From the NCBI GenBank assembly GCA_965214125.1, contig CBDCBA010000032.1, positions 186,001 through 250,000 of the forward strand: 64,000 nucleotides of DNA. The letters run 5' to 3'. Position 1 is the stretch's first letter. Every line of letters starts with the position of its first letter. Positions 24,107-33,046 of the stretch are shown piece after piece. The notes beneath the pieces were generated by a model that was not told the DNA's origin, searched no databases, and saw nothing but the letters and a program-made list of their open reading frames with translations. Position numbers and translations under genes: made by a program. Source of the stretch: CBDCBA01 sp965214125. Its GTDB lineage: Bacteria > Planctomycetota > Phycisphaerae > Tepidisphaerales > Tepidisphaeraceae.

Positions 24107-24997
24107 CTACCCCTCGTTGCCGCCGAGCTCGCGCGTGCGGAAGGAGGCGATCGCCAGGGTGAGCACGAACGCGCAGTACGCGACGAAGTAGAGCAGGGCG
24201 GCACCAACGTACGTCCAGAGGCGACCGACCGTCGTTGAGGCGAGGTTGGGCGCTTCGCCCGCGGCGGCGATCTGGCCGTAGACGGTCAGTTCCGTCAGGT
24301 CGAAGACGCGCAGGAAGGGCAGGAGCGTCGTCAACACCCAGGCCAGCCCCTCGACGGCGCCGCCCGCGCCGTCGGCGGCGGCAGCGATGAAGCGCGTCAG
24401 GTTGCCGACGATGTACAGCAGCAGCGCCGCCGGCAGGCTCACGACGATGCCGAAGCGCGTGCTGATCGCCGTCGCGATCGCCACGAGCACGCCGACCTGC
24501 ATCCACAGCAACACCAGTTGCGGCCAAAGTCCGTTCAGGTGCAGCGAACGCAGGCGGTCGAGCCGCTCGACGGCAAAGGTTTCGACGGGCTCGGCGGGCA
24601 GGCCGAAGTCGCGCGGCACGCGCAACCAGATGCAGAAGGCCAACACACCGCCCAGCAACGCGATCGCCAGCGCGCTCGACGCGATCAGGCCGAGGAACTT
24701 GCCGATGATCACCTGATACCGCGCCACCGGCTTGCTCATCAGCGTGAGCATTGTGCGGTCCTCGATCTCCTCGTGGACCGTGCGCGCCGCGGCGAAGAGG
24801 GCCAGCAGCAGGGCGATGACCAGCACCACGTCCAGGCCGACGCTCTTGAACATCAGCGTGTCTTCGCCGAACGTGAAGAACGGCAGGGAGCAGTAGATGC
24901 CCAACACGGCCGCCCCGACGATGAGCAGCAGCGCGTAGATCGGCTGCGTCGTCGCCTCGCGAAACGTGTGGCGGAGGATGACCCAGGTGCGGTACAT
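24107..24997 (-). CDS. ABC-2 type transporter permease
   Basis: A 296-aa membrane protein with about six helices. The order is typical of ABC-2 permeases such as NosY/GldF: an N-terminal Arg-Thr-Trp-Val-Ile-Leu-Arg-His-Thr-Phe-Arg-Glu amphipathic start, TM1, a cytoplasmic coupling region with Glu-Glu-Ile-Glu-Asp-Arg-Thr-Met-Leu-Thr-Leu-Met-Ser-Lys-Pro-Val, then further TMs. That coupling segment is the best diagnostic. No ATPase gene is next to it in the window, so its partner must lie elsewhere. Substrate unknown. Confidence 0.82.
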   Translation of the reverse strand: MYRTWVILRHTFREATTQPIYALLLIVGAAVLGIYCSLPFFTFGEDTLMFKSVGLDVVLVIALLLALFAAARTVHEEIEDRTMLTLMSKPVARYQVIIGKFLGLIASSALAIALLGGVLAFCIWLRVPRDFGLPAEPVETFAVERLDRLRSLHLNGLWPQLVLLWMQVGVLVAIATAISTRFGIVVSLPAALLLYIVGNLTRFIAAAADGAGGAVEGLAWVLTTLLPFLRVFDLTELTVYGQIAAAGEAPNLASTTVGRLWTYVGAALLYFVAYCAFVLTLAIASFRTRELGGNEG

Positions 24998-25012
24998 GGG
25001 GTTGGCAAGGAT

Positions 25013-25092
25013 GAAGGCAGAAGGATGAAGGATGAACCCGAGCCGGAGAGGTCGCCCTCTGCTTCGGGTTCATCCTTCATCCTTCTGCCTTC
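25013..25092 (-). terminator. 29-bp perfect hairpin after trxA
   Basis: Perfect 29-base arms (25013-25041 and 25064-25092) with a 22-base loop between trxA and the ABC permease gene. It contains the repeated word GGATGAA. It probably ends trxA transcription; no U-run follows. Confidence 0.6.
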
Positions 25093-25104
25093 AACCTTTC
25101 GGGT

Positions 25105-25425
25105 CTACGCCGTCTCCAGGGCCTTCTTGATGTCCTCGGGGCGCAGGCCGACGATGGTTTCGGCGGGCTGGCCGTCCTTGAAGAGCATGACGGTGGGAAT
25201 CGAGCTGATGCCGAAGCGGCCAGCGATCTGCTGGTTGGCCTCGACGTCGAGCTTGCCGACCTTGACCTTCTCGCCGTACTCGCCGGCGAACTGCTCGATG
25301 TAGGGCGCGAGCATGCGGCACGGGCCGCACCATTCGGCCCAGAAGTCGACGAGCACGGGCTTGTCGCTGCCGAGCACTTCGCTCTCGAAGTTGCTGTCGG
25401 TGAATTCTGTGACGTTGTCTGCCAT
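25105..25425 (-). CDS. trxA: thioredoxin
   Basis: A 106-aa classical thioredoxin: Trp-Cys-Gly-Pro-Cys with the redox pair Cys33/Cys36, the buried Asp27 (Val-Asp-Phe-Trp-Ala), and the cis-Pro in Ile-Pro-Thr-Val-Met-Leu-Phe. It is the general disulfide reductant of the cytoplasm. A clear AAGGAG ribosome-binding site lies 7 bases before the ATG. Followed by a strong hairpin, so it is probably a single-gene transcript. Confidence 0.97.
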   Translation of the reverse strand: MADNVTEFTDSNFESEVLGSDKPVLVDFWAEWCGPCRMLAPYIEQFAGEYGEKVKVGKLDVEANQQIAGRFGISSIPTVMLFKDGQPAETIVGLRPEDIKKALETA

Positions 25426-25713
25426 GGAAAGGCTCCTTTTGAAGTTGTTGGGGCGGGTCGGAGGCGACCCGGCGAACGGTAGACCCGACGCCGCGCCGCC
25501 GCCGGAAGTTTAGGCGCCCGTCGAAGCGTTGGCGCCGGGCGCGTCGCCCGACCGGCGCGGCGCGACATTGGCTTGCCGACGCGAGGCCAAAGCTGGTAAG
25601 GTGCCTGTGCGGACGGCCTTCCCCTCGCGGGCGGGCCGCGCCGCCCCTGCCCTCCTCCGCGTCGCCGGCCGGCGACGCCACAGCCCGTAGATGTCCGTAG
25701 ACGGAGTAACGAC

Positions 25714-27525
25714 ATGGCCAAGAGTCAAAAGCGCCTCGGCGAAATCCTCGTGGACTGGGGCATTATCAACGTGAAGGAGGTCGAGAAGGGCCTGGCCCAC
25801 GGCAAGGCCAAACGCCTGCGCATCGGAGAGGCCCTCATGGACCTCAAGCTGTGCACCGAGGGCAACATTTACAAGGCCCTGGCCGCCCAGCAGGGGATGG
25901 AGTACGTCGACCTCGACAAGACCAGCGTCCCGCCCGGCGCCGTCAACAGCGTGCCCGACGACCTGATGCAAAAGCACCTGATCCTGCCGCTCGGCACGGA
26001 GAACGGCAAGCTGCGCATTGCCCTGCACGACCCGCTCGACATGGAGCTCCAGGACGTGCTCCGCTTCCGGTTGGGCAAGGACATCCGGCCGGTCATCGCC
26101 CCGCGCGACCGCATCAAGAGCGTCCTCGACGGCCTCTTCTCCAAGAGCGCCGCCAACACGATCGACAAGACCGAGGACCGCACCGTCGACCGCTTCACCG
26201 AGTCGATGGACAACTCGCTCGACCGCAGCCTCGACCGCTCGATGGACCGCAGCGTCGACCGCTCGGTCGACAAGTCGATCGACTCGACGAGCGTGACCGA
26301 CGACCTGGCCGACGACCCCACGCAGGCGCCGATCATCAAGCTGGTGCACGCCCTCATCAGCGAGGCCGTCCGCGGGCGGGCGAGCGACATCCACATCGAG
26401 CCGATGAAGGACCGCGTGCGGGTGCGCTACCGCATCGACGGCGAGTGCATCGAGCGCGACAACATCCCGCTGCGCATGCGCGGCCCGCTCATCAGCCGCA
26501 TCAAGATCATGGCCGGCATCGACATCGCTGAGAAGCGGCTGCCGCAGGACGGGCGCATCAAGATGACCGTCGACGGCAGCCAGATCGACTTCCGCGTCAG
26601 CACGCTGCCCGCCTACCACGGCGAAAGCACCGTCCTTCGTATTCTCCGGCCCGACAGCGTCCGCATCGGCCTGGAGAACCTCGGCTTCGAGGAGGAGGAC
26701 TACAAGGTCTTCCAGAAGATCATCCGCCGGCCCAACGGCATCTTCCTCGTCACCGGGCCCACGGGTTCGGGCAAGACGACCACGCTCTACGGCGCGCTCA
26801 ATGTGCTGAACCGCCCGGACAAAAAGATCATTACGGCCGAAGATCCGGTGGAGTACAACTTCCCCGGCATCAACCAGTGCCAGATTCGCGACGGCATTGG
26901 CTTTACGTTTAAAACGGTGCTCCGCTCGATGCTGCGGCAGGCCCCGAACGTGATTCTCGTGGGTGAGATTCGCGACCTGGAGGTGGCCGAGATCGCGATT
27001 CAGGCCGCGCTGACGGGCCACCTGGTCTTCAGCACGCTGCACACGAACGACGCGCCCTCGGCGATCACGCGACTCATCGACATGGGCGTCAAGCCGTTCC
27101 TCGTGGCGAGCTCGATCCAGGCGATTATGGCCCAGCGGCTGGTCCGCGTGCTCTGCCCCAAGTGCAAGCAGGTCGACAAGGAGCCCGAGGCGAACTGGCT
27201 GCGTTTGGCGGGCTTCGGCAAGGACGACATCGAGAACACGACGTTCTACAAGCCGCGCGGCTGCGAGCATTGCAGCGGCACGGGCTTCCGCGGGCGTCAG
27301 GCGATTTTCGAGATGATGATCATGAACAACGAGATCCGCACGCTGGCGTTCGATCGGGCGCCGACGAACAAGATCCGCCAGGCCGCCCTCGCCAGCGGCA
27401 TGAAGAACCTGCTCGCCGACGGCCGGCTCAAGGTGATGAAGGGAATGACCACCGCCGAGGAGATTGTGAAGGTCGCCCAGGTCGAGGGCGTGGCGGCCGT
27501 CGCTGACGAGCAAGAGGGCGACTGA
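25714..27525 (+). CDS. pilB: type IV pilus / T2SS assembly ATPase (PilB/GspE)
   Basis: A 603-aa assembly ATPase. It has an N-terminal MshEN/GspE_N-like domain (1-145), a linker, the core N2 domain and the ATPase. Walker A Gly-Pro-Thr-Gly-Ser-Gly-Lys-Thr is at 348-355, the Asp box Glu-Asp-Pro-Val-Glu at 376-380, the Walker B region Val-Gly-Glu-Ile-Arg-Asp at 416-421, and a zinc-binding four-Cys module at Cys481/484 and Cys517/520. The linker at 165-192 is a run of tetrapeptides of the form x-Asp-Arg-Ser. It powers polymerisation of pilins or pseudopilins. First of three ATPase genes. Confidence 0.93.
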   Translation: MAKSQKRLGEILVDWGIINVKEVEKGLAHGKAKRLRIGEALMDLKLCTEGNIYKALAAQQGMEYVDLDKTSVPPGAVNSVPDDLMQKHLILPLGTENGKLRIALHDPLDMELQDVLRFRLGKDIRPVIAPRDRIKSVLDGLFSKSAANTIDKTEDRTVDRFTESMDNSLDRSLDRSMDRSVDRSVDKSIDSTSVTDDLADDPTQAPIIKLVHALISEAVRGRASDIHIEPMKDRVRVRYRIDGECIERDNIPLRMRGPLISRIKIMAGIDIAEKRLPQDGRIKMTVDGSQIDFRVSTLPAYHGESTVLRILRPDSVRIGLENLGFEEEDYKVFQKIIRRPNGIFLVTGPTGSGKTTTLYGALNVLNRPDKKIITAEDPVEYNFPGINQCQIRDGIGFTFKTVLRSMLRQAPNVILVGEIRDLEVAEIAIQAALTGHLVFSTLHTNDAPSAITRLIDMGVKPFLVASSIQAIMAQRLVRVLCPKCKQVDKEPEANWLRLAGFGKDDIENTTFYKPRGCEHCSGTGFRGRQAIFEMMIMNNEIRTLAFDRAPTNKIRQAALASGMKNLLADGRLKVMKGMTTAEEIVKVAQVEGVAAVADEQEGD

Positions 27526-27605
27526 CCCCGACTATCGTTCCGATCGAGTCCCGCCGCTTCCCGCCGCCCCGTTCGCCGATCCGTCCCCAAGCTGAGCCCA
27601 CCGCC

Positions 27606-28835
27606 ATGGCCACTGTTCAAATTGACCGCCTGCTCGAGACCGTTGTGAAGCGCAAGGCCGCCGACCTTCACCTGGCCGTCGGCCGCGCCCCGACGCTGCG
27701 CCTTGACGGCAAGCTGCGCGAGTTGCAGACCAAGACGCTCGACGGCGAGGACACCGCCTCGCTCATGAAGGCCATCACGCCCGAACGCATCCAGCAGGAG
27801 TTCGAGGAAACCGGCAGCGGCGACTTCGGCTTCGCCTTCGGCACCGAGGCCCGCTTCCGCGTCGCCATCTTCAAGCAGCGCGGCTACACGAGCCTGGTCC
27901 TTCGCCGAATCCCGAACACGATTCTGACGTTCGACCAGATCGGCCTGCCGGACATGGCCCGCCAGATCTGCCGGCGCCCACGCGGCATCTTCCTTGTCAC
28001 CGGGCCGACCGGCTCGGGCAAGACGACGACGCTGGCGTGCATGATCAACTACATCAACGAGCAGTTCGATCGGCACATCATCACGATGGAAGACCCGATC
28101 GAATACTACCACCAGCACAAGAAGTCGATCGTCGTTCAACGCGAGATCGGCGTCGATACGCCCAGCTTCTCCGAAGCCCTGCGGCGTGCGCTGCGGCAGG
28201 ACCCGGACGTGATGCTCGTCGGCGAGATGCGCGACCTTCCGACCATCGGCGCCGCCATCACCGCCGCCGAAACGGGCCACCTCGTCTTCGCCACGCTCCA
28301 CACCTCGGGCGCCGCGTCGACGATCAACCGCATCATCGACGCCTTCCCCACCGACCAGCAGGAGCAGGTCCGCGTGCAGCTTGCCAACAACCTGATCGCT
28401 GTGCTGAGCCAGGCGCTGATGCCGCGCGTCGACGTCGAAGGGGGCATGCTGGCGGCGTACGAGTTCATGTACGTCACGCCGGCTATCCAGAACCTGATCC
28501 GCGAGAACAAGAGCTTTCGCATCGACTCGGAGATCCAGACCGGGGCCAAGTACGGCATGCAGTTGTTGGACGACAACCTCTGGAAGAACCTGCTCGAAGG
28601 CAAGATCAGCCCCGAGGACGCGATCGACAAGAGCAAGAACCCCGGCTACATGATGGAAAAGCTCCGCAACCTCGGCATGGAGGTCGCCGGCGCCGATGAT
28701 GCGCTGCTCGCCGAGGCCGAGGAGATCGACGACGACGAGGACGGCCCCCCCAACGGCACGCCGCGCGGCCCGCAGGATCCGGCCAGCAAGGCGGCCGAAA
28801 TCCAGGCGCGCCGCGACCGCTTGAAGAAGGGCTGA
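27606..28835 (+). CDS. pilT: twitching motility / pilus retraction ATPase PilT
   Basis: A 409-aa PilT-type ATPase. The N-terminal PAS-like domain begins Asp-Leu-His-Leu; Walker A Gly-Pro-Thr-Gly-Ser-Gly-Lys-Thr is at 133-140, the Asp box Met-Glu-Asp-Pro-Ile-Glu follows, then Val-Gly-Glu-Met-Arg-Asp. Glu-Met-Arg-Asp-Leu-Pro-Thr replaces the usual Glu-Ile-Arg-Asp-Leu-Glu-Thr of the retraction motif. It drives pilus disassembly. The C-terminal 60 residues are acidic, then basic, longer than typical PilT (~345 aa). It is 80 bases downstream of the first PilB gene. Confidence 0.92.
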   Translation: MATVQIDRLLETVVKRKAADLHLAVGRAPTLRLDGKLRELQTKTLDGEDTASLMKAITPERIQQEFEETGSGDFGFAFGTEARFRVAIFKQRGYTSLVLRRIPNTILTFDQIGLPDMARQICRRPRGIFLVTGPTGSGKTTTLACMINYINEQFDRHIITMEDPIEYYHQHKKSIVVQREIGVDTPSFSEALRRALRQDPDVMLVGEMRDLPTIGAAITAAETGHLVFATLHTSGAASTINRIIDAFPTDQQEQVRVQLANNLIAVLSQALMPRVDVEGGMLAAYEFMYVTPAIQNLIRENKSFRIDSEIQTGAKYGMQLLDDNLWKNLLEGKISPEDAIDKSKNPGYMMEKLRNLGMEVAGADDALLAEAEEIDDDEDGPPNGTPRGPQDPASKAAEIQARRDRLKKG

Positions 28836-28921
28836 CCCCCGTCGAAGAAGGGTTCACCCCCGCCCGTCCCCGCACCGTTGTTGTCTGACCGCCACCCGCC
28901 CGCCGCTTCACCCGAATCGCC

Positions 28922-30688
28922 ATGAGTGCTCCCACCGCCAGTAAGCCGATCCCGCCCGTTGAGCAGCTCAAGAACCGCCCGCTGGGGCGCGTGCTCAACA
29001 AAATGGGCCGCGTCACGCGCGAGCAGGTCGTCGACGCGCTGAACTTCCAGAAGCAGAACGGCGGCGCGCTAGGGCAGACGATGGTCGATTTGGGCCACAT
29101 CTCCGAGGCCGATCTGAACATCGCGCTCGCCGCCCAGCAGGGGTACGAGCTGATCGACCTGAGCGACATCGAAATCGACGACGACGCGATCAAGGCCGTC
29201 CCGGCGCAAACGGCGCAAACGCACAAGGTGCTGCCGCTGACTTTCGACTCCAAGCGCAAGCGGCTGACGGTCGCGATGGTCAGCCACGACAACTTCCAAG
29301 CCCTCGACGACCTGCGCAGCCTGATGGGCTACCAGGTGACGGCCAAGATCGGCGACAAGGACCGCATCGAGGAGCTGATCAAGAAGCACTACCAGGCCGA
29401 CGCCGAGAGCTTCAGCAGCCTGATGGGCGACTTCGAGGCCGACGACAGCCTGAAGGGCCTGAGCGGCAAGAAGGGGGCCGACTCGATCGACCTCGACGAC
29501 CTCAAGGGCGCCGCCGACAGCAACCCGGTGCGCAAGCTCATCAACCTCGTGCTGCTTCAGGCCATCAAGGACAAGGCCAGCGACATCCACTTCGAGCCGT
29601 TCGAGGACGAGTTCAAGATGCGCTACCGCATCGACGGCGTGCTCTACGAGATGATGCCGCCGCCGGCTCATATCGCGCCGGCCATCGCGTCGCGCGTGAA
29701 GGTTATGGCCAACCTCGACATCGCCGAACGCCGCATCCCGCAGGATGGCCGCATCGAGCTGACCGTCAACAACCAGCCCGTCGACCTGCGCGTCAGCGTC
29801 CTGCCGACCATGTTCGGTGAGAGCGTTGTCATGCGCGTGCTCGACCGCAGCAACGTCAGCCTCGACCTCGACAAGATCGGCCTGCGCGGCGAGGAACTGC
29901 GCATCGTCCGCACCCTCATCAACCGGCCCAACGGCATCGTGATCGTCACCGGCCCGACCGGCAGCGGCAAGACGACCACCCTCTACTCGGCCCTGCGCGA
30001 GCTCAACGAGCCGACCGAAAAGCTCATCACCGCCGAGGACCCCGTCGAGTACGACATCGATGGCATCATCCAGTGCCAGATCAAGGCCGACATCGAGCTC
30101 ACCTTCGGCCGCATCCTGCGCGCCATGCTGCGGCAGGACCCCGACATCATCCTCGTCGGCGAGATTCGCGACAAGGAGACGGCCGAGATCAGCGTGCAGG
30201 CGTCGCTCACGGGCCACCTGGTCTTCAGCACGCTGCACACGAACGACGCCCCCAGCGCCATCGCCCGCCTGCTCGACCTGGGCCTGGAGCCCTTCCTCGT
30301 GACCGCCACGCTCGAAGGCATCGTCGCCCAGCGCCTGGTCCGCAAGATCTGCAAGAAGTGCAAGACGGAGTACAAGCCCACCCTCGACCAGCTCATGGAG
30401 CTCGAGTTGAAGGAGGAGGACGTGAAGGACCAGATCTTCTACTACGGCAAGGGGTGCGACACCTGCAACAACACCGGCTACAAGGGCCGCATGGGCATCT
30501 TCGAGATGATGCTCCTCGACGACGACATGCGCGACCTGATCGTCAAGCACGCCAGCACCCAGCAGCTTCGCCTCGAAAGCCGCAAGCGCGGCATGAAGAC
30601 CCTGCGCGAGAGCGGCCTGGAAGCCATCTTCGACGGCGAGACGACGATCGAAGAAGTCGTGCGCGAAACGATTATGGAAGACGAGTAG
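28922..30688 (+). CDS. second type IV pilus / T2SS assembly ATPase (PilB/GspE)
   Basis: A 588-aa assembly ATPase paralogous to the gene at 25714, with the same plan: MshEN-type N-domain (15-155), short linker, N2 domain, Walker A at 344-351, Asp box Glu-Asp-Pro-Val-Glu, Val-Gly-Glu-Ile-Arg-Asp, and zinc pairs in Cys-Lys-Lys-Cys and Cys-Asp-Thr-Cys. Its linker lacks the tetrapeptide run of the first copy. One of the two probably serves pili and the other pseudopilus secretion. It follows pilT by 86 bases. PilC, pilin and peptidase genes are not in the window. Confidence 0.93.
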   Translation: MSAPTASKPIPPVEQLKNRPLGRVLNKMGRVTREQVVDALNFQKQNGGALGQTMVDLGHISEADLNIALAAQQGYELIDLSDIEIDDDAIKAVPAQTAQTHKVLPLTFDSKRKRLTVAMVSHDNFQALDDLRSLMGYQVTAKIGDKDRIEELIKKHYQADAESFSSLMGDFEADDSLKGLSGKKGADSIDLDDLKGAADSNPVRKLINLVLLQAIKDKASDIHFEPFEDEFKMRYRIDGVLYEMMPPPAHIAPAIASRVKVMANLDIAERRIPQDGRIELTVNNQPVDLRVSVLPTMFGESVVMRVLDRSNVSLDLDKIGLRGEELRIVRTLINRPNGIVIVTGPTGSGKTTTLYSALRELNEPTEKLITAEDPVEYDIDGIIQCQIKADIELTFGRILRAMLRQDPDIILVGEIRDKETAEISVQASLTGHLVFSTLHTNDAPSAIARLLDLGLEPFLVTATLEGIVAQRLVRKICKKCKTEYKPTLDQLMELELKEEDVKDQIFYYGKGCDTCNNTGYKGRMGIFEMMLLDDDMRDLIVKHASTQQLRLESRKRGMKTLRESGLEAIFDGETTIEEVVRETIMEDE

Positions 30689-30734
30689 ATCGCCCGCGCC
30701 GACGCGAGCAAACGGGCCGATAAATCTTGAGCAA

Positions 30735-30783
30735 AAGTGCGGCGTGGCGAAGGCCGACACAACGGGTGAAGGCCGCCGCACTT
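30735..30783 (+). terminator. possible hairpin after the ATPase cassette
   Basis: AAGTGCGGCG (30735-30744) can pair with CGCCGCACTT (30774-30783) over a loop that has its own short pairing. It is 46 bases after the stop of the last ATPase gene. No U-run follows. Confidence 0.35.
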
Positions 30784-30815
30784 GCGGGCGGCCGTCGCTC
30801 GCACCCAGGCCCGCC

Positions 30816-31328
30816 ATGTCGATGACCACCGCCACGCTCCGCACCACGCTGCTCGTTCCCGCCGCCCTCGCCGTCGGCGGGTGCAGCTACGGGTACGACC
30901 AGAACTTTTTCGACTACGACCGCGACCAGTCACGCACGCGGCAGATCTTCGAGGCCCAGTACGCCGAGGCCGCCCGCGAGGATGCGGCCCTGCGCGATTA
31001 CCACTTCGACCGAACCGGCGATGGCCCGCAGCTCAACGCCCTCGGCCGCGAGCGCCTGGACTACATCGTCCGCAGCCGTGCACCCGGCGAACTGCTCGAG
31101 GTTTGGGTCGACGTCCCGCCGAGCGTCGACGCCGGCGTGGCCGAGCAAATGGTCGCCGTGGCCGAAGGATACCTGCTGACCGGCGGGACCGATCCGCTGG
31201 CGATCATCGTCGCCGTCGGCCCGTCCCCGGACCTGCGGGACACCCGCGAGACCGTCGCCGGCACCACCGACGCCATGGACGGCGCCAAAAGCGTGGGCGA
31301 ACTCGGCGGCATCTTCGGCGGGCAGTAG
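30816..31328 (+). CDS. lipoprotein, unknown
   Basis: A 170-aa protein with signal peptide and lipobox Ala-Val-Gly-Gly-Cys (Cys near residue 23). An early Tyr-Asp-rich segment (Tyr-Gly-Tyr-Asp-Gln-Asn-Phe-Phe-Asp-Tyr-Asp) is followed by an alpha/beta region with Val-Trp-Val-Asp-Val-Pro and Ala-Ile-Ile-Val-Ala-Val-Gly-Pro. No family recognised. Downstream of the ATPases but separated by 127 bases. Start at 30816 fits the lipobox; the frame is open from 30744. Confidence 0.6.
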   Translation: MSMTTATLRTTLLVPAALAVGGCSYGYDQNFFDYDRDQSRTRQIFEAQYAEAAREDAALRDYHFDRTGDGPQLNALGRERLDYIVRSRAPGELLEVWVDVPPSVDAGVAEQMVAVAEGYLLTGGTDPLAIIVAVGPSPDLRDTRETVAGTTDAMDGAKSVGELGGIFGGQ

Positions 31329-31350
31329 TAGCCTGCGGTCGCTGGGTGCC

Positions 31351-32541
31351 TTAGCTGGATGACGTGGACGGCTCGACCCGTACGTCGGCGATAGGCCCGG
31401 TCGTTCGCGCGAGCTCGGCGTCGGTGGTGGCCGAGGTCGCGGCTAGGACGCCGACGCAGGCAATGGCGGCGGCGGTTGCGGCGAGGCTGATCCACGTTGG
31501 CAGGCGGCGTTCGCGGCGGCCGGCGAGGCGGAGCACGAGCCAGTCGATCGGCCCGACCAAGCACAGAATCGGCAGGGCGATCAGCAGCCACCGTCGCGAT
31601 GGAGCCTCGGCCGGCAACGCCAAATCTACGCCTCCCGTGTCCGTTCGGGCGCGGCGAAGCGGCAGCGTGGCGAGCGCATCGGGCACCAGCGCCGCGACCG
31701 GCCCGTGAAGAAAGATGACCTGCCCCGCGCCCGCCGGCACGACCGTCGCGACGGGCCGGTCCGACTGCCCGGCGAGGCGAAGGTAGGGCGTGCCCTCCTC
31801 ATCGGTTTCGAACGACTCGGGCGGGCCGGGCAAGGTCGCGAGCAGCAACGCCGCCAGCGGCGAGACGTCCGGCGGCGGCAGCGCGAGGCGATCGAGGCGG
31901 ACCCACAGGTGGCCGCCGCCGCGCGTCCAGTCGGCGATGGCGGCCTGCACGAGCGGGTCGAGCGTCGCCAACGCCGGGCGGTCGAGCACGAGCGCATCCA
32001 GCGCGTCGTACCCGGCGGCATCGCGCGGCAGTGCGTCGATCTCGACGGCCTCGATCAGCGCGTCCGTCGTCGGCAACGCCGGCAAGTCTCCCCGGCCGGC
32101 GACGGCGACGAGAGCGGGCAAATCCGGCCCTTCGCCCAGGATCAGGCGGTTGGCAAGGTCGAGCCGATCCTTCTGTGCCGACTGCCAGTACGCGAGCGTC
32201 TGGTTCGTCGCCGGGTCGACCACGGTCAGGTGGATCGCCTCGACCGCCGGCCCGATCGGCAGGGCGGCGGCGTAGCGGTGCGTGCCGGGGTTGAGCAACA
32301 CGTCCTGCTCGATGAGGGCTGCCCGGCGGCCGAGTTGCGGGACGTACCACTCCAGCCGCACGGGTCGCACGTCGCGGCCCCGGTGGAGCAGTCGGGCCGT
32401 CGCCGGATTGAAGCGGCCTTGGCGCAAGGTGCGGCCCCAGCCGATCCTGGCCTCCACCTCGACGTCGCCCTCCGCCTGCGCGGCAAGCGCGCCCGTTGGC
32501 AGGCAAAGCAGGCAAAGGGCGATGAACAGCGCGCGGCGCAC
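31351..32541 (-). CDS. exported membrane-anchored protein, unknown
   Basis: A 396-aa protein. The signal peptide begins at a GTG (32541): Arg-Arg-Ala-Leu-Phe-Ile-Ala-Leu-Cys. There is a beta-rich N-terminal domain, a middle domain with Tyr-Asp-Ala-Leu-Asp-Ala-Leu-Val-Leu-Asp and Leu-Trp-Val-Arg-Leu-Asp resembling glutamine-amidotransferase-like folds, and two C-terminal TM helices around 323-345 and 358-378, separated by a basic Arg-Arg-Glu-Arg-Arg loop. The plan (beta-sandwich, GATase-like, 2 TM) is seen in planctomycete proteins of unknown function. The frame continues upstream to 33093 but without coding character. Confidence 0.6.
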   Translation of the reverse strand: MRRALFIALCLLCLPTGALAAQAEGDVEVEARIGWGRTLRQGRFNPATARLLHRGRDVRPVRLEWYVPQLGRRAALIEQDVLLNPGTHRYAAALPIGPAVEAIHLTVVDPATNQTLAYWQSAQKDRLDLANRLILGEGPDLPALVAVAGRGDLPALPTTDALIEAVEIDALPRDAAGYDALDALVLDRPALATLDPLVQAAIADWTRGGGHLWVRLDRLALPPPDVSPLAALLLATLPGPPESFETDEEGTPYLRLAGQSDRPVATVVPAGAGQVIFLHGPVAALVPDALATLPLRRARTDTGGVDLALPAEAPSRRWLLIALPILCLVGPIDWLVLRLAGRRERRLPTWISLAATAAAIACVGVLAATSATTDAELARTTGPIADVRVEPSTSSS

Positions 32542-32628
32542 GGGGGTACGATAACCGCTCGCCGCCGCCGAACCGAACCGGCATTGCCTTGACCTGCCCG
32601 CATCGGCAACGAACAGTCGAGCCGCCCC

Positions 32629-32940
32629 TTGACCCGTTTGACCGGCCATCTTCTGCTCGCGGCCGTGCTGCTGACGGTCTGCTGCGCCGAGCGGCAAGCG
32701 TTGCCCGAGTCGCAGCGACTTGGCGACCACCGCACCACCGCAGCGGATGGCGAGCGGACGATCGTTCGCCGCCAAGTCGAGCGCCGGCATCAAACGGTGC
32801 CGGCCGCTCGGACGCGGGCGACGCTTTGGGTCCCGGTCGTGGCTCGCATCGCGCCGCCGCGCCCGTTGCCGACGAGCGTGTTGTCTGCCGGGTTCGTGTT
32901 GGGCTTCGACGAGCTGCGCCTTCCCCCGCCGACGGCCTGA
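32629..32940 (+). CDS. possible small lipoprotein, 103 aa
   Basis: A short frame with a TTG start. It has a plausible signal peptide (Leu-Thr-Gly-His-Leu-Leu-Leu-Ala-Ala-Val-Leu-Leu) ending in a lipobox-like Leu-Thr-Val-Cys, and a basic mature part. It lies 106 bases upstream of secA on the same strand. Codon third positions are GC-rich as in real genes, but the start codon is weak and no family is recognised. Confidence 0.35.
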   Translation: MTRLTGHLLLAAVLLTVCCAERQALPESQRLGDHRTTAADGERTIVRRQVERRHQTVPAARTRATLWVPVVARIAPPRPLPTSVLSAGFVLGFDELRLPPPTA

Positions 32941-33046
32941 CCCCGCCGTTGTCATCCGTCCGCAGCGCCCGCGCCAGTTCTGGCGTGAAGCCTTCGTCCA
33001 TCCCACCCGCGCGTTCGCGCACCCGTTTCCCTTCCGGGGTCCCGTT

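Noticed and set aside
26206..26289. CRISPR-like or DNA-level short repeat array
   Set aside because: The 12-bp DNA periodicity follows from the tetrapeptide repeat in a proven coding frame; there are no spacers.
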